A DNA stretch of 64,000 bases from Komagataeibacter xylinus (GCF_009834365.1 NZ_CP041349.1:1-64000); one strand, 5' to 3'. Shown: positions 42,682 through 51,398, numbered from the stretch's first letter. Numbers and translations are program-made. Notes: generated from the letters alone by a model not told the origin.

Positions 42682-44455
42682 GGTCGGCGACAAATTGGAT
42701 GGCAGCGGTGATATAGGCCGGCGGGAGAACGCCAAGTGGCATCTTCTTCGCAAGCTTGGCGCTGAGGCGCCCCTTGCCGATATCAGCGACCATGGCCAGC
42801 AACTGAGTCGGCTCGACCGGCGTCCCGGCGCGCCAAGCGGCGATCCGGCGCGTTCGGACTGCGCCGAAGCCCTGTTCGTCGAGAATGTCGAGCAGCGCAG
42901 TCTGCAGGCCCGGCGTCGCCGCCACGGCGACCTCGAAGGTCTGGTCGTTGAGGAAGTAGCCGATCTTCGCCCAAGCGGCACTGAAGTCGGCGAAATCCGA
43001 GAGTTCCCAATTAAGCCGGTCGGCGGGCGTCATTGGGGGTTGGCCGGAGATTGAACAAACATCGTCGCACAGGTTCAGCACACGGGTGAGCCCGAGTGGC
43101 AATTTAGTGCCGTCAAGCGGATCCCAGTCGGTGATGACCGCGAAGGGCAGCCCCAGGCTGACCGCAAGCTTCACATAGGGGCTGAAATTGGCGCCCGCAA
43201 CGTTGCAGACGGTGATGCCGAGCCGATCGAGCTTCTTGCCGAGTGCATCGGCGAAGACTGGCACGAGCGTCTCCTCGGCATCGCCCTCGACGAAGAGCAC
43301 GCCGCGCGCGAAGAGGAGCTCCGAGCGGGTCGCGGTCAGATAGCGTTCGACATCGTCGAGCTCGTCCGGCGTAACCGGCAGCGCGGCCAAAGAATAAGCA
43401 CGGGTCGCGCCGGCATGCGACCGCAGCTGAACGATCGAGCGGAGCGGCGCGACCGCCGCCAAGGTCGGCGAGTGGCTGGTGACGATGAGCGCTTGGGCTG
43501 GATCGCCGGCATTGAAGAGCTTTTCGAACACCGCGCGCTGCAGTTGGGGATGGAGATGAGCTTCGGGCTCCTCGATGCTGAGCAGCGAGAAATTGCGCTC
43601 GTTCTTGGCACGTCGCCAGGCGAACTCGGCGAGCTTCAGTGCGATGAGCGCGACATTGGCGGAGCCAAGGCTGGCTTCGGAAAGGGTGCGCTTGCCGCCG
43701 TCGATGAACATCGCGATTGCGCGGAACAGGCGCAGCGGGTCGGCAGGCGCGAAACGCAGGCGCGCGTCAATATCGTGGGCAGAGCCAGCTAGGTCGAGAA
43801 TGCCCAATCTCAGCGACGCCTCAAGCATTTGGACTGAAGGGAACGCCTCAAGCTTCTTCGTCGCGGTTTCGAGATCGGCGGCGACACCACTCAGTTCGGC
43901 TTGGCTGACGGCGGCAACCGCATCCTCAAGCAGAGGCCGGAGGGGCGAACTGCGCCATGAACCTAGCTGGCCTTCGGCGTCTCGCAAAGCGTCGAGCAGG
44001 TCGATCGCGATCCGTCGGCGCACACGTGGTTGAACGGCACGAGCCTCATCGCCGCCGCCGTAGACCAGAAATTCACAATCCTCGCTCGATTTCGGCGGCC
44101 CGATAACGTCCGCCTTCTTGCGAAAAACATAACTCAGCCGCGCGGTGCCCGGATCGGCCGCCGTTCGAAAATCGGTCAGAAGTGCGATTAGCGCATCATC
44201 ATCGTCAAAGCCTGAGAAATCGACATGCACTTCGATCGCCGGATTGCCAGAGTGGTCGCAGCCGTCCCAAAAATCGGTCAGCTTAAGCTGACGCGCTGCA
44301 TCCGAAAGCGTGGGGTCGAGAACCAAGCGGAACCCGAACAAAAGATTGCTCTTGCCCACACGATTCTCGCCCAGCAGCACGACATTGCCGGCGAGCGCGA
44401 TGTCGACTGCCTGGAAATTGCGAAAGTTGCGGATGCTCAGCTTAGCCAGATGCAC
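42674..44455 (-). CDS. gajA: Gabija nuclease GajA (class 2 OLD family)
   Basis: A 593-residue OLD-family ATPase/TOPRIM nuclease. The ABC-type ATPase shows LGENRVGKSNLLFGFRLVL (Walker A), FSLLSIEEPEAHLHPQLQRA (Walker B) and LIVTSHSPTLAAV (His switch). The TOPRIM domain shows GVLFVEGDAEETLVPVFADA (Glu, about 388) and FAVITDWDPLDGT (Asp-x-Asp, about 443). Class 2 OLD proteins are paired with a UvrD-like helicase, as here. GajA nicks DNA when cellular nucleotides are depleted during infection. It is the first gene of the pair. Confidence 0.9.
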   Translation of the reverse strand: MHLAKLSIRNFRNFQAVDIALAGNVVLLGENRVGKSNLLFGFRLVLDPTLSDAARQLKLTDFWDGCDHSGNPAIEVHVDFSGFDDDDALIALLTDFRTAADPGTARLSYVFRKKADVIGPPKSSEDCEFLVYGGGDEARAVQPRVRRRIAIDLLDALRDAEGQLGSWRSSPLRPLLEDAVAAVSQAELSGVAADLETATKKLEAFPSVQMLEASLRLGILDLAGSAHDIDARLRFAPADPLRLFRAIAMFIDGGKRTLSEASLGSANVALIALKLAEFAWRRAKNERNFSLLSIEEPEAHLHPQLQRAVFEKLFNAGDPAQALIVTSHSPTLAAVAPLRSIVQLRSHAGATRAYSLAALPVTPDELDDVERYLTATRSELLFARGVLFVEGDAEETLVPVFADALGKKLDRLGITVCNVAGANFSPYVKLAVSLGLPFAVITDWDPLDGTKLPLGLTRVLNLCDDVCSISGQPPMTPADRLNWELSDFADFSAAWAKIGYFLNDQTFEVAVAATPGLQTALLDILDEQGFGAVRTRRIAAWRAGTPVEPTQLLAMVADIGKGRLSAKLAKKMPLGVLPPAYITAAIQFVADRV

Positions 44456-44829
44456 TATCTCTCCTTCCGCGGTCGGTTATTGGTTGTACGCTGAGCGCAG
44501 GCTTTAGTGCTGGAGGCCAGAAGTCAACCACGTCCTCGAGATTCGCTAGTGGATGTCGGATGCGGGCCTAGAGTGTCACAACCGGAAGGTTATGATATTG
44601 CACATTAATGCACGGTTTTCTGCAGCTTCACCGGTATCAAAAGCTCGTGTCAGAATATCCGCCTACGGGATAAGCGACTATTCACTCCGATGACTGAGAT
44701 GGAAGGACGTTGCCGACGGTCTGCTTCCAACGGACCGATTGGCAGCTTTCGATCACTCCTCACCAATTACCGACATACCGCTTTCCCTCCCAATCAGACG
44801 TTCCATTCCAGCTGTTCATGCGCGGAAAA
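44456..44829. other. Gap between Gabija and the ketopantoate-reductase-like gene
   Basis: About 370 bases. The right part may encode the displaced C-terminus of the neighbouring reductase, but no gene, repeat or RNA is clear. It probably holds the gajA promoter. Confidence 0.4.
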
Positions 44830-45731
44830 TTATCGTCGAACAAGGAGGGCATGATCTCCGAAGCGCGTATGTCTGCCGGTGCCTCGTGCCTGCCTGACCA
44901 GGTCACCAATAATCTGCTGCGCCTCCACAGGAGCGCCCTGCAGCAGGTCCCGGAACATGGAGGACGTCAGGGTGGAGTCCGTTTTCGTCAGGAGACTGAC
45001 AGTGCCCTTCACTGCGGCATCCCGCAGGGGATAGCCGGCAGCGGCAGCCGTTGACGCACATTCATGGATGACCGCTTGCGCAAAGGCCCGACCTGCTGGC
45101 TGGCTGGCGACATCCCCTACGGTTCCGCGCATCAGGCAGCAGATGCTGCCCAGGGAGGCGAGCAGAACCCATTTGTCCCACATGTCCTGCAGGATGTGGG
45201 TGGAACACACCGTTTCAAATCCGGGACCCGACAGGATTTTCGCAATACTGCGCGCCGCTGGCGTCTCACTACCTTCTCGTGCCCCCACGGAAAGCCGGGG
45301 GAGGGAACCCGTCTGGATAATGCGCCCCTGCGTATCAAGCTTGCTGACGATAAAGCACGTCCCCCCATGACCGCGGCAGGGCCAAAACGGTCTGCCAGAA
45401 TATCAAGATGCTGCATGCCGTTGAGCAACGGGACAATCCGTGTTCGCGATCCCACCGCAGGCGCAAAATCGTTCATTGCACCCGTCAGGGAATAGGCTTT
45501 TACGCTGAGCAGGATGATGTCGTAGGGACCCTCAATCCCACCGGCCATCACCATCCGGGGGGCGATGGTGACGTTGCCAACGGAACTGATCAGGCACAGG
45601 CCCCCGGCACGGAGCTGCTGCAGGCGCCTTTCGCGCACCAGAAAGGTCACGTCATGCCCGGCGTTGGCCATGCGCGCGCCAAAATACCCACCCACGGCGC
45701 CGGCGCCGACAACAAGAATTCTGGAACCCAT
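44830..45731 (-). pseudogene. Ketopantoate reductase-like (ApbA/PanE family), frameshifted
   Basis: Start at ATG 45731 with AGAGGAA upstream. The first frame has the NADP-binding motif ILVVGAGAVGGYFGARMANA and the PanE features DIILLSVKAYSLTGAMNDFA and VPLLNGMQHLDILADRFG. After the G run read at 45361-45366 it loses frame. One more base restores TCFIVSKLDTQGRIIQTGSL and the second domain (DMWDKWVLLASLGSICCLMR, with the catalytic Lys). The enzyme reduces 2-oxo acids such as ketopantoate. The exact C-terminus near 44830 is also uncertain. Confidence 0.8.
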
Positions 45732-45817
45732 CACGCTGTTTCCTCTCCTTGATCCGCCCTGACGTGTTGCGGTTGAAGGCGAGTTGAAGCGCTCTGGCGG
45801 CAGGGGTCAAGACAGGC

Positions 45818-47259
45818 TCAAAATCTCGATCTTCCCGGGTGCCGGGCCTTGATGCTGGCTTCGTCGATATAGGTCTCGACGACCTGAAGGCTTTTGTGCC
45901 GCGAGAAGCGCTTCAGCTCCAGGAGATCATACCCGTCTTTCGCCCCCGTGGTGATGGCCCCGCGGCGCAGACTGTGCCCGCCAAAGTCCCCCTCAAGGTG
46001 GGTGTCACCGCAGCGTTTGCGGATGATGTCCGTGACTGCCCGGTCCGACAGGGCGTGCGGCCCGATCCTGGGCGGGGTTCCGACGGGAGTGGTTCCCGCC
46101 CTGTGGCCCCGCGCGGACCAGATGCGCCGGAAGACCGGACCTTCCGTGATCCCGGCCTGCCGGAGCCAGGTCTCGTATGCCAGAACCGGGCAGTTCCGGG
46201 TCAGGCCCCGCGGGATGCCGATCAGCGCGCCTTTGCGCTGGGGATCGCCCTTGGACCGGCCCAGCCGGATCTGCATGCCATCCTCGTCCACCGTGATGTC
46301 GTCCACCTTCAGTGCGGCCAGTTCGGAGCGCCGGAACGCGCCGGCAAAACCGAGCAGAAGAATGGCCCGATCCCGCGCACCGACCAGATCATGGGAACTG
46401 ATGGCCGCGACGACCCGGACCAACCTGTCCCAGGTGAGCGCGGTTTTCTGGCGGGGCAGGACCTCCTTTGCCTCCCGCCGGATGCCGGCAAGCGTTGCGG
46501 TCACCATCGGATGGGCGGTGGGTACGGCAATCTGCGCCAGGTGGTGCAGGTAACGCAGGGCGGCACGATGCAGGTCGATGGTGCTGGTCCTGCGCCCCTG
46601 CAGCGCCATGTCGGCCAGATAGGCGGCAACATCCTCACCGCGGGCCGGCAGGGCGGGCAGGGCATGACCGGCCGCCCAGCGACACCAGGACCGCACGGCC
46701 GCGCGATAGGTGCGTAGCGTGTTCTCGGCCTTGCTGCGGTGCATATAGGCATCGGCGGCCTGACGGGCCGTAGCCAGGCGGCCATCATGTTCGGGGACGG
46801 GTTGTGCCGAGACGACGGAAAACCATTGCGCGACGGCAGCGGCTGGCTGGCCGACGGGCGCAGGGGGCGCTGCGTCTGCCGTCCCGGGACAGGGTACGGG
46901 CTGGAGCGGCCGGAACCAGGCCAGAAAGCTGGGCATGCCATCATCGATTTCCAGTCCGACAGCCAGTTCGAACCCCGATGGAACATCGGCCACATGGTCC
47001 TGAGCCATCTGCTGGGCAGCCGACGCATACGGCACGTTCTGGGCGAGGGGGTATCCGGGGAATAGGTCCCGTCCGGCAATTCGATGCCCGCCAGAAGCAG
47101 GGGCAGGGGCGGGGTGAACCGCGCGGTCGAGAGGATTTCGCGCCAGCGCGCCGGATCCTGTGTCTCGGCCAGACGCTGTCGTGTCAGTGGGTCAACGCGG
47201 GCGTGCAGCGCGGCCTGCGCTTGCCTGCTGGTGCCGAGGATCCGGACGTCGCTCAGCAT
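45818..47259 (-). pseudogene. Tyrosine recombinase/integrase, one-base frameshift near its N-terminus
   Basis: The catalytic part is intact: AGAFRRSELAALKVDDI (Arg I), GGHSLRRGAITTGA (His-x-x-Arg), FSRHKSLQVVETYIDEA (His and Tyr nucleophile). The core-binding domain reads ENTLRTYRAAVRSWCRWAAG. It can be read from 47008, but a good N-terminus (MLSDVRILGTSRQAQAALHA) begins at 47259 in another frame and rejoins at the G run 47047-47051 if one base is added, giving SPDTPLAQNVPYASAAQQ. A dif-like site lies about 140 bases upstream. It is a probable integrase or resolvase of the plasmid or island. Confidence 0.82.
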
Positions 47260-47394
47260 GGCAGGGTTGCCTGCGCGTATGACCCCTGACGGTCACCTAG
47301 GCAGCAGGGAAGGAGTCCGCAGACAGGCGTGGCGAAAAGGCTCGGAAACAGGCGCATTTCGGGATTTTAGCAGGCATTTTGGAAATTTTCGTCT

Positions 47395-47422
47395 ACTTCC
47401 GACAAGATAACTTATCGGAAAT
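47395..47422. other. Xer/dif-like 28-bp recombination site candidate
   Basis: Two 11-bp arms, ACTTCCGACAA (47395-47405) and TTATCGGAAAT (47412-47422), are inverted with 9 of 11 positions matching around a 6-base centre (GATAAC). The 11-6-11 layout and the TTAT...AAAT arm recall dif and plasmid dif sites. It lies between the two divergent recombinase genes. The rest of the 47260-47677 gap is AT-richer and carries no gene. Confidence 0.5.
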
Positions 47423-47677
47423 AGGAGTTTGATCAGTCGGATTTTGCTCGGCAAGGAGGGGAGGGAGCAGAAAGTCCGGAAAACCAAACCTTTCAGGATC
47501 ACTTTGACGCTTTTTCGTTCTTTAAAAATCATTAACGTGATACGACATTTTGCATGAAACGGGGACGCCTCAATTTGGTCTGGATCAGGCGGCGCGTTTG
47601 CCCGCTGACGGTGGGCAGGCGGCCTGCTTTGGACGCCCGCCCGGTGCCGACCCGCAGGGATTTCGGGGCGGAAAATC

Positions 47678-49030
47678 GTGGATCCGATCAGAATGGCTGA
47701 GACCGGCCGACTGCTGCAGGCCGCGCGGTCGCCGGTCGGCCTGTCGCCCGCTACGGCGCGGGCCTATGCGGCCTCCTGGCGCGCTTTCGTCGGGACCCGG
47801 CCCGTCGACGGCTGCTTTCCGGTCGGCCAAGCTGTAGTGGCAGCGTGGCTGGACGCCCGGGCGAAGGCGGGACGGCCGCGGCAGAGCCTGGTGGTGGATC
47901 GCGCGGCGCTGACGGCGTGGTGTGCCGCCAATGGCGAGGGCCTCGATGTCACCCTGCCCGCTACGCGGGTGCGCCGGACCGGGGCCGGGGTCGATGCGGC
48001 GTCCCTGCTGGCCGCCGCGCGACGCTGTGGGCCCGATTTGCCCGGGCTGCGCGACCGGGCTTTGCTGCTGCTGGCGGCCACGCTGGACATCGGCGCCGAG
48101 GCGTTGGCCCGGCTGACGGTGGAAGACATCAGCGACACAGCAGACGGCATGACCGTCGCCCTGCTGCGGCCCCGGTCCGGGCGCCACCAGCTGCGTCGCC
48201 TGCGGCGGCGCCGGGATCCGGAGGTCTGTCCGGTGCGGTCCTGGGCCGCCTGGCGCGATGCCGCGCAACTGCGCTGGGGGGCAGGGTTCCGGGGGATCGA
48301 TGCGCATGGCACGGTCGGGGATCCGCTTTCGGTGCCGGGGATCCGGTTTGTGCTGGACCGGGCGCTGGGGCGCCCGGATCGGCCGTCCCCACGGGCGCGC
48401 CGGACAAAATCGGGATCCCCGCCAGAGTCCTCAGGCCGGACGCCAGCGCGTCAACGCATGCTGAGACCGGCCCCGGACTGGATCCGGACGACGTTCACGG
48501 TAAGCGGTCCGGTGGACGCGGTGGCCCGGTTCCGGGCGGCGGCCCAGGGCCCGGGGATCATTCCCTGGCAGGTGGATTTCGACTACGAACAGGCCCGCCT
48601 GCTGGCACTGATGGCGGGCATGGGGGCGCAGGCGGTAACGCTGGCCCGGTTGCTGCGGCAGGCATCCGAGCGCCTGCATCAGATTGCCCTGCAGCATCAG
48701 GCGGCAGGCACGCCCGCCTGTGCCTTTGACCTGCATCGGCTGGTGCCAGTTCCCGGTCCCGTTCTGAAAGCCGGGTCGGACTCCCGCTCGGCGGCAGCCT
48801 GGCTGCAGGCGCAGTGGGGCACATTACTGCCGTTGCGCCGGGTAGAGGTCGAAGCCGTGCGCGACCAGCGCGCCCGCCGCAGTGCCCGGCTGGTCTACAA
48901 CTTCTGGTCGGCGGAGTGGACGCCGTGGCAGGCGCTGGACCGGGTACGGACGGATTGGCCAGAGCTGGTGTTCGACATCCGACCGCAGTACGCGCGTGCT
49001 GGTACCGGGAAGACCGCCGATGCCGCCTGA
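47678..49030 (+). CDS. Degenerate tyrosine-recombinase-like protein with extra C-terminal domain
   Basis: A 450-residue protein (GTG 47678 or ATG 47693). The first ~230 residues follow the recombinase plan (LSPATARAYAASWRAFVGTR, RQSLVVDRAALTAWCAANGE, LPGLRDRALLLLAATLDIGA). The Arg of the Gly-x-Arg motif is absent (DIGAEALARL), and no His-x-x-Arg or Tyr box follows GIRFVLDRALGRPDRP, so it is catalytically dead. A variable linker contains an exact plasmid iteron (48418-48433). The C-terminal ~180 residues (ARFRAAAQGPGIIPWQVDFD ...) are unrecognised. Its end overlaps the scpA start. Confidence 0.7.
   Translation: MDPIRMAETGRLLQAARSPVGLSPATARAYAASWRAFVGTRPVDGCFPVGQAVVAAWLDARAKAGRPRQSLVVDRAALTAWCAANGEGLDVTLPATRVRRTGAGVDAASLLAAARRCGPDLPGLRDRALLLLAATLDIGAEALARLTVEDISDTADGMTVALLRPRSGRHQLRRLRRRRDPEVCPVRSWAAWRDAAQLRWGAGFRGIDAHGTVGDPLSVPGIRFVLDRALGRPDRPSPRARRTKSGSPPESSGRTPARQRMLRPAPDWIRTTFTVSGPVDAVARFRAAAQGPGIIPWQVDFDYEQARLLALMAGMGAQAVTLARLLRQASERLHQIALQHQAAGTPACAFDLHRLVPVPGPVLKAGSDSRSAAAWLQAQWGTLLPLRRVEVEAVRDQRARRSARLVYNFWSAEWTPWQALDRVRTDWPELVFDIRPQYARAGTGKTADAA
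48418..48433 (+). repeat. Isolated iteron inside the degenerate recombinase gene
   Basis: CCCGCCAGAGTCCTCA is identical over 16 bases to the origin iteron at 33292-33307, yet lies 15 kb away within a coding linker (residues SGSPPESSGR). It may let RepA bind this gene, or mark an old rearrangement. Confidence 0.7.
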
Positions 49031-49796
49031 CGAGGACGAAGACTGGGGTGATCCGCCGCGTCGGCTACCGCGCCCGTTGGTACCGGAGTTTCATGTCGAG
49101 GGGTTTGACGGGCCGCTGGACCTGCTGCTGGATCTGGCGGAACGGCAGCGCCTGGATCTGGGCGTCCTGTCCATCGCGGACCTGGCGACCCAGTTTGTCG
49201 CTGAGGCGGAGCGACTGGCCCGCACGACGCCGCTCATGCAGCGCGCGGACTGGGTGATCTGGATCGCCCGGCTGGTGTTCCTGCGCTCGCGGCTACTGTT
49301 TGCCACGCAGGCGGAAAAACAGCTTGCCGAAAAAGAGGTGCGCCGGACGGTCGGCCAGATCGAGGGGATGCTGGAGATGCGCGCAGCGGCAGACTGGCTG
49401 GAAGCGAAGCCACAGCTTGGGGTGTCGGTTTTTGCGCGGGGCAGGGGCGCCGTGAAGAGCGGCGTTTTGGGAAGGCAGGGGACGTATTTCAGTCTAATGG
49501 AAGCCTGTCTCGGTACGCTGGAGCACGAATTGGCACGGGTCGAGACATCCGTCCCGATCTATCGGATCGATGTGCCCTCCTACTGGCGTGTGAGCGATGC
49601 ATTGGCCTTTATCCGAGCGAAAATGAGAAACGGAACTTTCCGGAACATATGGGGCTGTGTTCCCGCGATGGCGTCTACCGAGCCTGAGGGAACGATTGGT
49701 CGTCGAACGGCTGTGGCTGCGACATTTGTGGCTGGGCTGGAATTGGTGCGGGCGGGAGATGCGTCAATCGATATGATTAAATTTCCCGTGGCGTGA
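49020..49796 (+). CDS. scpA: ScpA-like segregation/condensation protein
   Basis: Start at ATG 49020, overlapping the previous gene by 11 bases. The 258-residue product opens with an acidic tail and the ScpA hallmark FHVEGFDGPLDLLLDLAERQ, LDLGVLSIADLATQFVAEAE, then IWIARLVFLRSRLLFATQAE. The middle and C-terminus keep kleisin-like helices (FSLMEACLGTLEHELARVET, IDMIKFPVA at the end). ScpA bridges SMC heads in chromosome condensation. A plasmid copy next to recombinase-like genes, with no SMC or ScpB in the window, suggests a role in plasmid maintenance or recombination that remains to be shown. Confidence 0.82.
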   Translation: MPPDEDEDWGDPPRRLPRPLVPEFHVEGFDGPLDLLLDLAERQRLDLGVLSIADLATQFVAEAERLARTTPLMQRADWVIWIARLVFLRSRLLFATQAEKQLAEKEVRRTVGQIEGMLEMRAAADWLEAKPQLGVSVFARGRGAVKSGVLGRQGTYFSLMEACLGTLEHELARVETSVPIYRIDVPSYWRVSDALAFIRAKMRNGTFRNIWGCVPAMASTEPEGTIGRRTAVAATFVAGLELVRAGDASIDMIKFPVA

Positions 49797-50023
49797 TGTA
49801 TAGCGGTTGCAGACTCTCAGGAATGGTCAGGATCTCGCCATTAGATCCGCTTTCGCATGCGAAGGAATGGGACTACACGACTGAGTTTATGCTACACTGC
49901 GTATTGCTCATGAGAAACCGCGTCTGTCTAATGAAGTATCCCTCAATATCCTGCGTGGGATTACCGATGAGTCCCGTGCGAGAGAGATGCGACGATACTC
50001 GCGCCGGTACGGGCTTTCTGGCA

Positions 50024-50066
50024 CATAACCCGAAGGCCGTAGGTTCAAATCCTGCCCCCGCAACCA
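50024..50066 (+). other. 3' half of a tRNA-fMet gene (attachment-site candidate)
   Basis: From the CAT anticodon to CCA the sequence matches initiator tRNA: CATAACCCGAAGG, then the T-arm GTAGGTTCAAATCCTGCC and CCCGCAACCA. The 5' half is not present; the base before the anticodon (A instead of T33) already departs from tRNA. A perfect terminator follows. tRNA 3' ends are usual integration sites, so this is probably att DNA carried by the element. Confidence 0.7.
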
Positions 50067-50077
50067 GAAACACCCTC

Positions 50078-50112
50078 AAAACCCCGCTAAGTCCTTGACT
50101 TGGCGGGGTTTT
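50078..50112 (+). terminator. Rho-independent terminator after the tRNA fragment
   Basis: AAAACCCCGC (50078-50087) pairs with GCGGGGTTTT (50103-50112), extended inside by AAGTC/GACTT around a CTT loop, and runs into a TTTTTT tract. It is a strong intrinsic terminator, as expected downstream of a tRNA gene. Confidence 0.85.
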
Positions 50113-50170
50113 TTGTTGCGCCACACACCACGCGCCTATCAAATTCACCATTATTTCAATGACTTGGCTC

Positions 50171-50208
50171 CCGTAGGTTCAAATCGGGGTCCATGACACC
50201 CGCAACCA
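50171..50208 (+). repeat. Second, degraded copy of the tRNA T-arm/3' end
   Basis: CCGTAGGTTCAAATC (50171-50185) exactly repeats 50037-50051, and CCCGCAACCA (50199-50208) repeats the acceptor end. The bases between differ. Two att-like copies about 135-140 bases apart suggest repeated integration or excision at this point. Confidence 0.6.
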
Positions 50209-50485
50209 ACTGCTTCGTAAGTAGGCGTAGATGGGCGTGCCCCGGCGCACGCGGGCGCAGTACAAAAAAGGGTAGGGGAGAGGGCCGCAGTCGGGGTCAC
50301 ACGTACACTCCCGAAATGATGGCCCTGTTGGGATGACGGCTATGCGGGGGAAGCGGAAGGTCCAGCTACGGTTCATCTGAAAGCGTAACCGGACACGTCA
50401 GGCTGTCAAAATTATGCCAGGACAGGAAGACGGCCGGTATCATTACACGCACTTTCCCGCACTGAGGCGCAGGCAGGATTTCAGC

Positions 50486-50668
50486 GCACGCGCGGGTCTG
50501 GCGTCCGCCCTGCTGGGCTTCCTTTAGATGGCGTTCGCGGCAATCGGGACGGCCGCGACAAGTGCGCTGCCCTACACCAGCACGACATCGCTCGGCCTTG
50601 TGCTTTCGACGGCCATTGGTTTTAGTCTGATTATCTTCCTGCCGGTCGCCATACGTCAGCGTGCCTGA
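50486..50668 (+). pseudogene. C-terminal fragment of an MFS (Bcr/CflA-like) transporter
   Basis: The frame reads ARAGLASALLGFL, an amber stop, then MAFAAIGTAATSALPYTSTT and LSTAIGFSLIIFLPVAIRQR to a TGA at 50666. This is the last two membrane helices of a drug-efflux transporter with a Gln-to-stop change, and the rest is missing. No gene is supported in the surrounding 50210-50777 stretch. Confidence 0.55.
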
Positions 50669-50777
50669 AGACGAACAGCGCAGGATCCTGACTACATCGG
50701 CCAGGAGACGCCAAATCTGCCCCGTCTCCAGCACTCGTTTTCACGCAGTATTTAGCAAGCTGGTGGTGTGGAATCAG

Positions 50778-51338
50778 CTACGCTTCAGTACCGAGGCCGC
50801 GAAAGAGAAGTGCGAGAATTCGCCTTATCTGCGCCTTCCCGTCTGAAGTGGGTGAAATTCGTAGTAGCAACGCCAGTAGCGTCAAGACATCTTCAGGATG
50901 GACCTCCGACTGTATTTCGCCCCGTTTTTCGCATGCTTCCATTAATTGGCGGACCGCGCCGACCATGGGCCAATAGGTTTCCCGCAAATCTTTTTCGGAG
51001 ATTGCCGAACTCAGCGTATCGGCAACGCCGTGTTTCACCTCGCCGAATTGGACAAAGCGATCGCACCACAGTCGCAAAGCTTGCAACGGCGGATGTTTGG
51101 TGAGCAGGTCTGGGGCCAGACCCACCAGCGCGTCAATTTCCTTGCGGTATACGCCCACCAACAACGCCTCCCGGCTTGGAAAGTGGCGGTAGAGCGTACC
51201 GGCGCCCACCCCGGCCGCTTTTGCTATGGCATTGAGAGACACCCCCGGATCTGCGGCGAATGCATCGCGCGCGATGTCAAGAATGCGGTCGCGGTTTGCC
51301 TGCGCGTCGGCGCGCAATCTTATGTCAGGATCAGCCAT
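50778..51338 (-). CDS. TetR-family regulator of the aldo/keto reductase
   Basis: Start at ATG 51338 (MADPDIRLRADAQANRDRIL); the longer frame to 51482 overlaps the divergent gene and is rejected. The 187-residue product has the TetR helix-turn-helix ARDAFAADPGVSLNAIAKAA, GVGAGTLYRHFPSREALLVG and a ligand domain of the SbtR-like type (WCDRFVQFGEVKHGVADTLS). It is divergent from the aldo/keto reductase, with a long composite palindrome between them, and probably represses it and itself. Confidence 0.86.
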   Translation of the reverse strand: MADPDIRLRADAQANRDRILDIARDAFAADPGVSLNAIAKAAGVGAGTLYRHFPSREALLVGVYRKEIDALVGLAPDLLTKHPPLQALRLWCDRFVQFGEVKHGVADTLSSAISEKDLRETYWPMVGAVRQLMEACEKRGEIQSEVHPEDVLTLLALLLRISPTSDGKAQIRRILALLFRGLGTEA

Positions 51339-51352
51339 CATACCCCTTGACC

Positions 51353-51398
51353 AAACGGAGAGATCTCCGCTAATGAATAAGCGGAGAGTTATCCGTTT
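51353..51398. promoter_or_regulatory. Composite palindrome, TetR operator candidate
   Basis: AAACGGA (51353-51359) mirrors TCCGTTT (51392-51398), and CTCCGCT near 51365 mirrors AGCGGAG near 51380. The two ~20-bp sites are inverted copies of one another, centred between the divergent genes. This suits cooperative binding of two TetR dimers. Confidence 0.6.

Noticed and set aside
42674..42981. 5' extension of gajB
   Set aside because: The upstream frame is antisense-free but lies within gajA and is a low-complexity Arg/Ser shadow; GTG 42681 with the 8-base overlap is the natural start.
40897..44455. Restriction-modification or RecBCD-like recombination system
   Set aside because: The OLD ATPase/TOPRIM nuclease coupled to a UvrD-like helicase is the Gabija arrangement; there is no methylase and no RecC-like gene.
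47845..48729. Long alternative frame overlapping the degenerate recombinase
   Set aside because: Low-complexity Gly/Ala/Arg composition; the recombinase frame has family motifs and couples to scpA.
50024..50066. Complete tRNA gene
   Set aside because: Only the anticodon-to-CCA half is present; the D-arm and 5' acceptor strand are missing, so it is scored as an att fragment.
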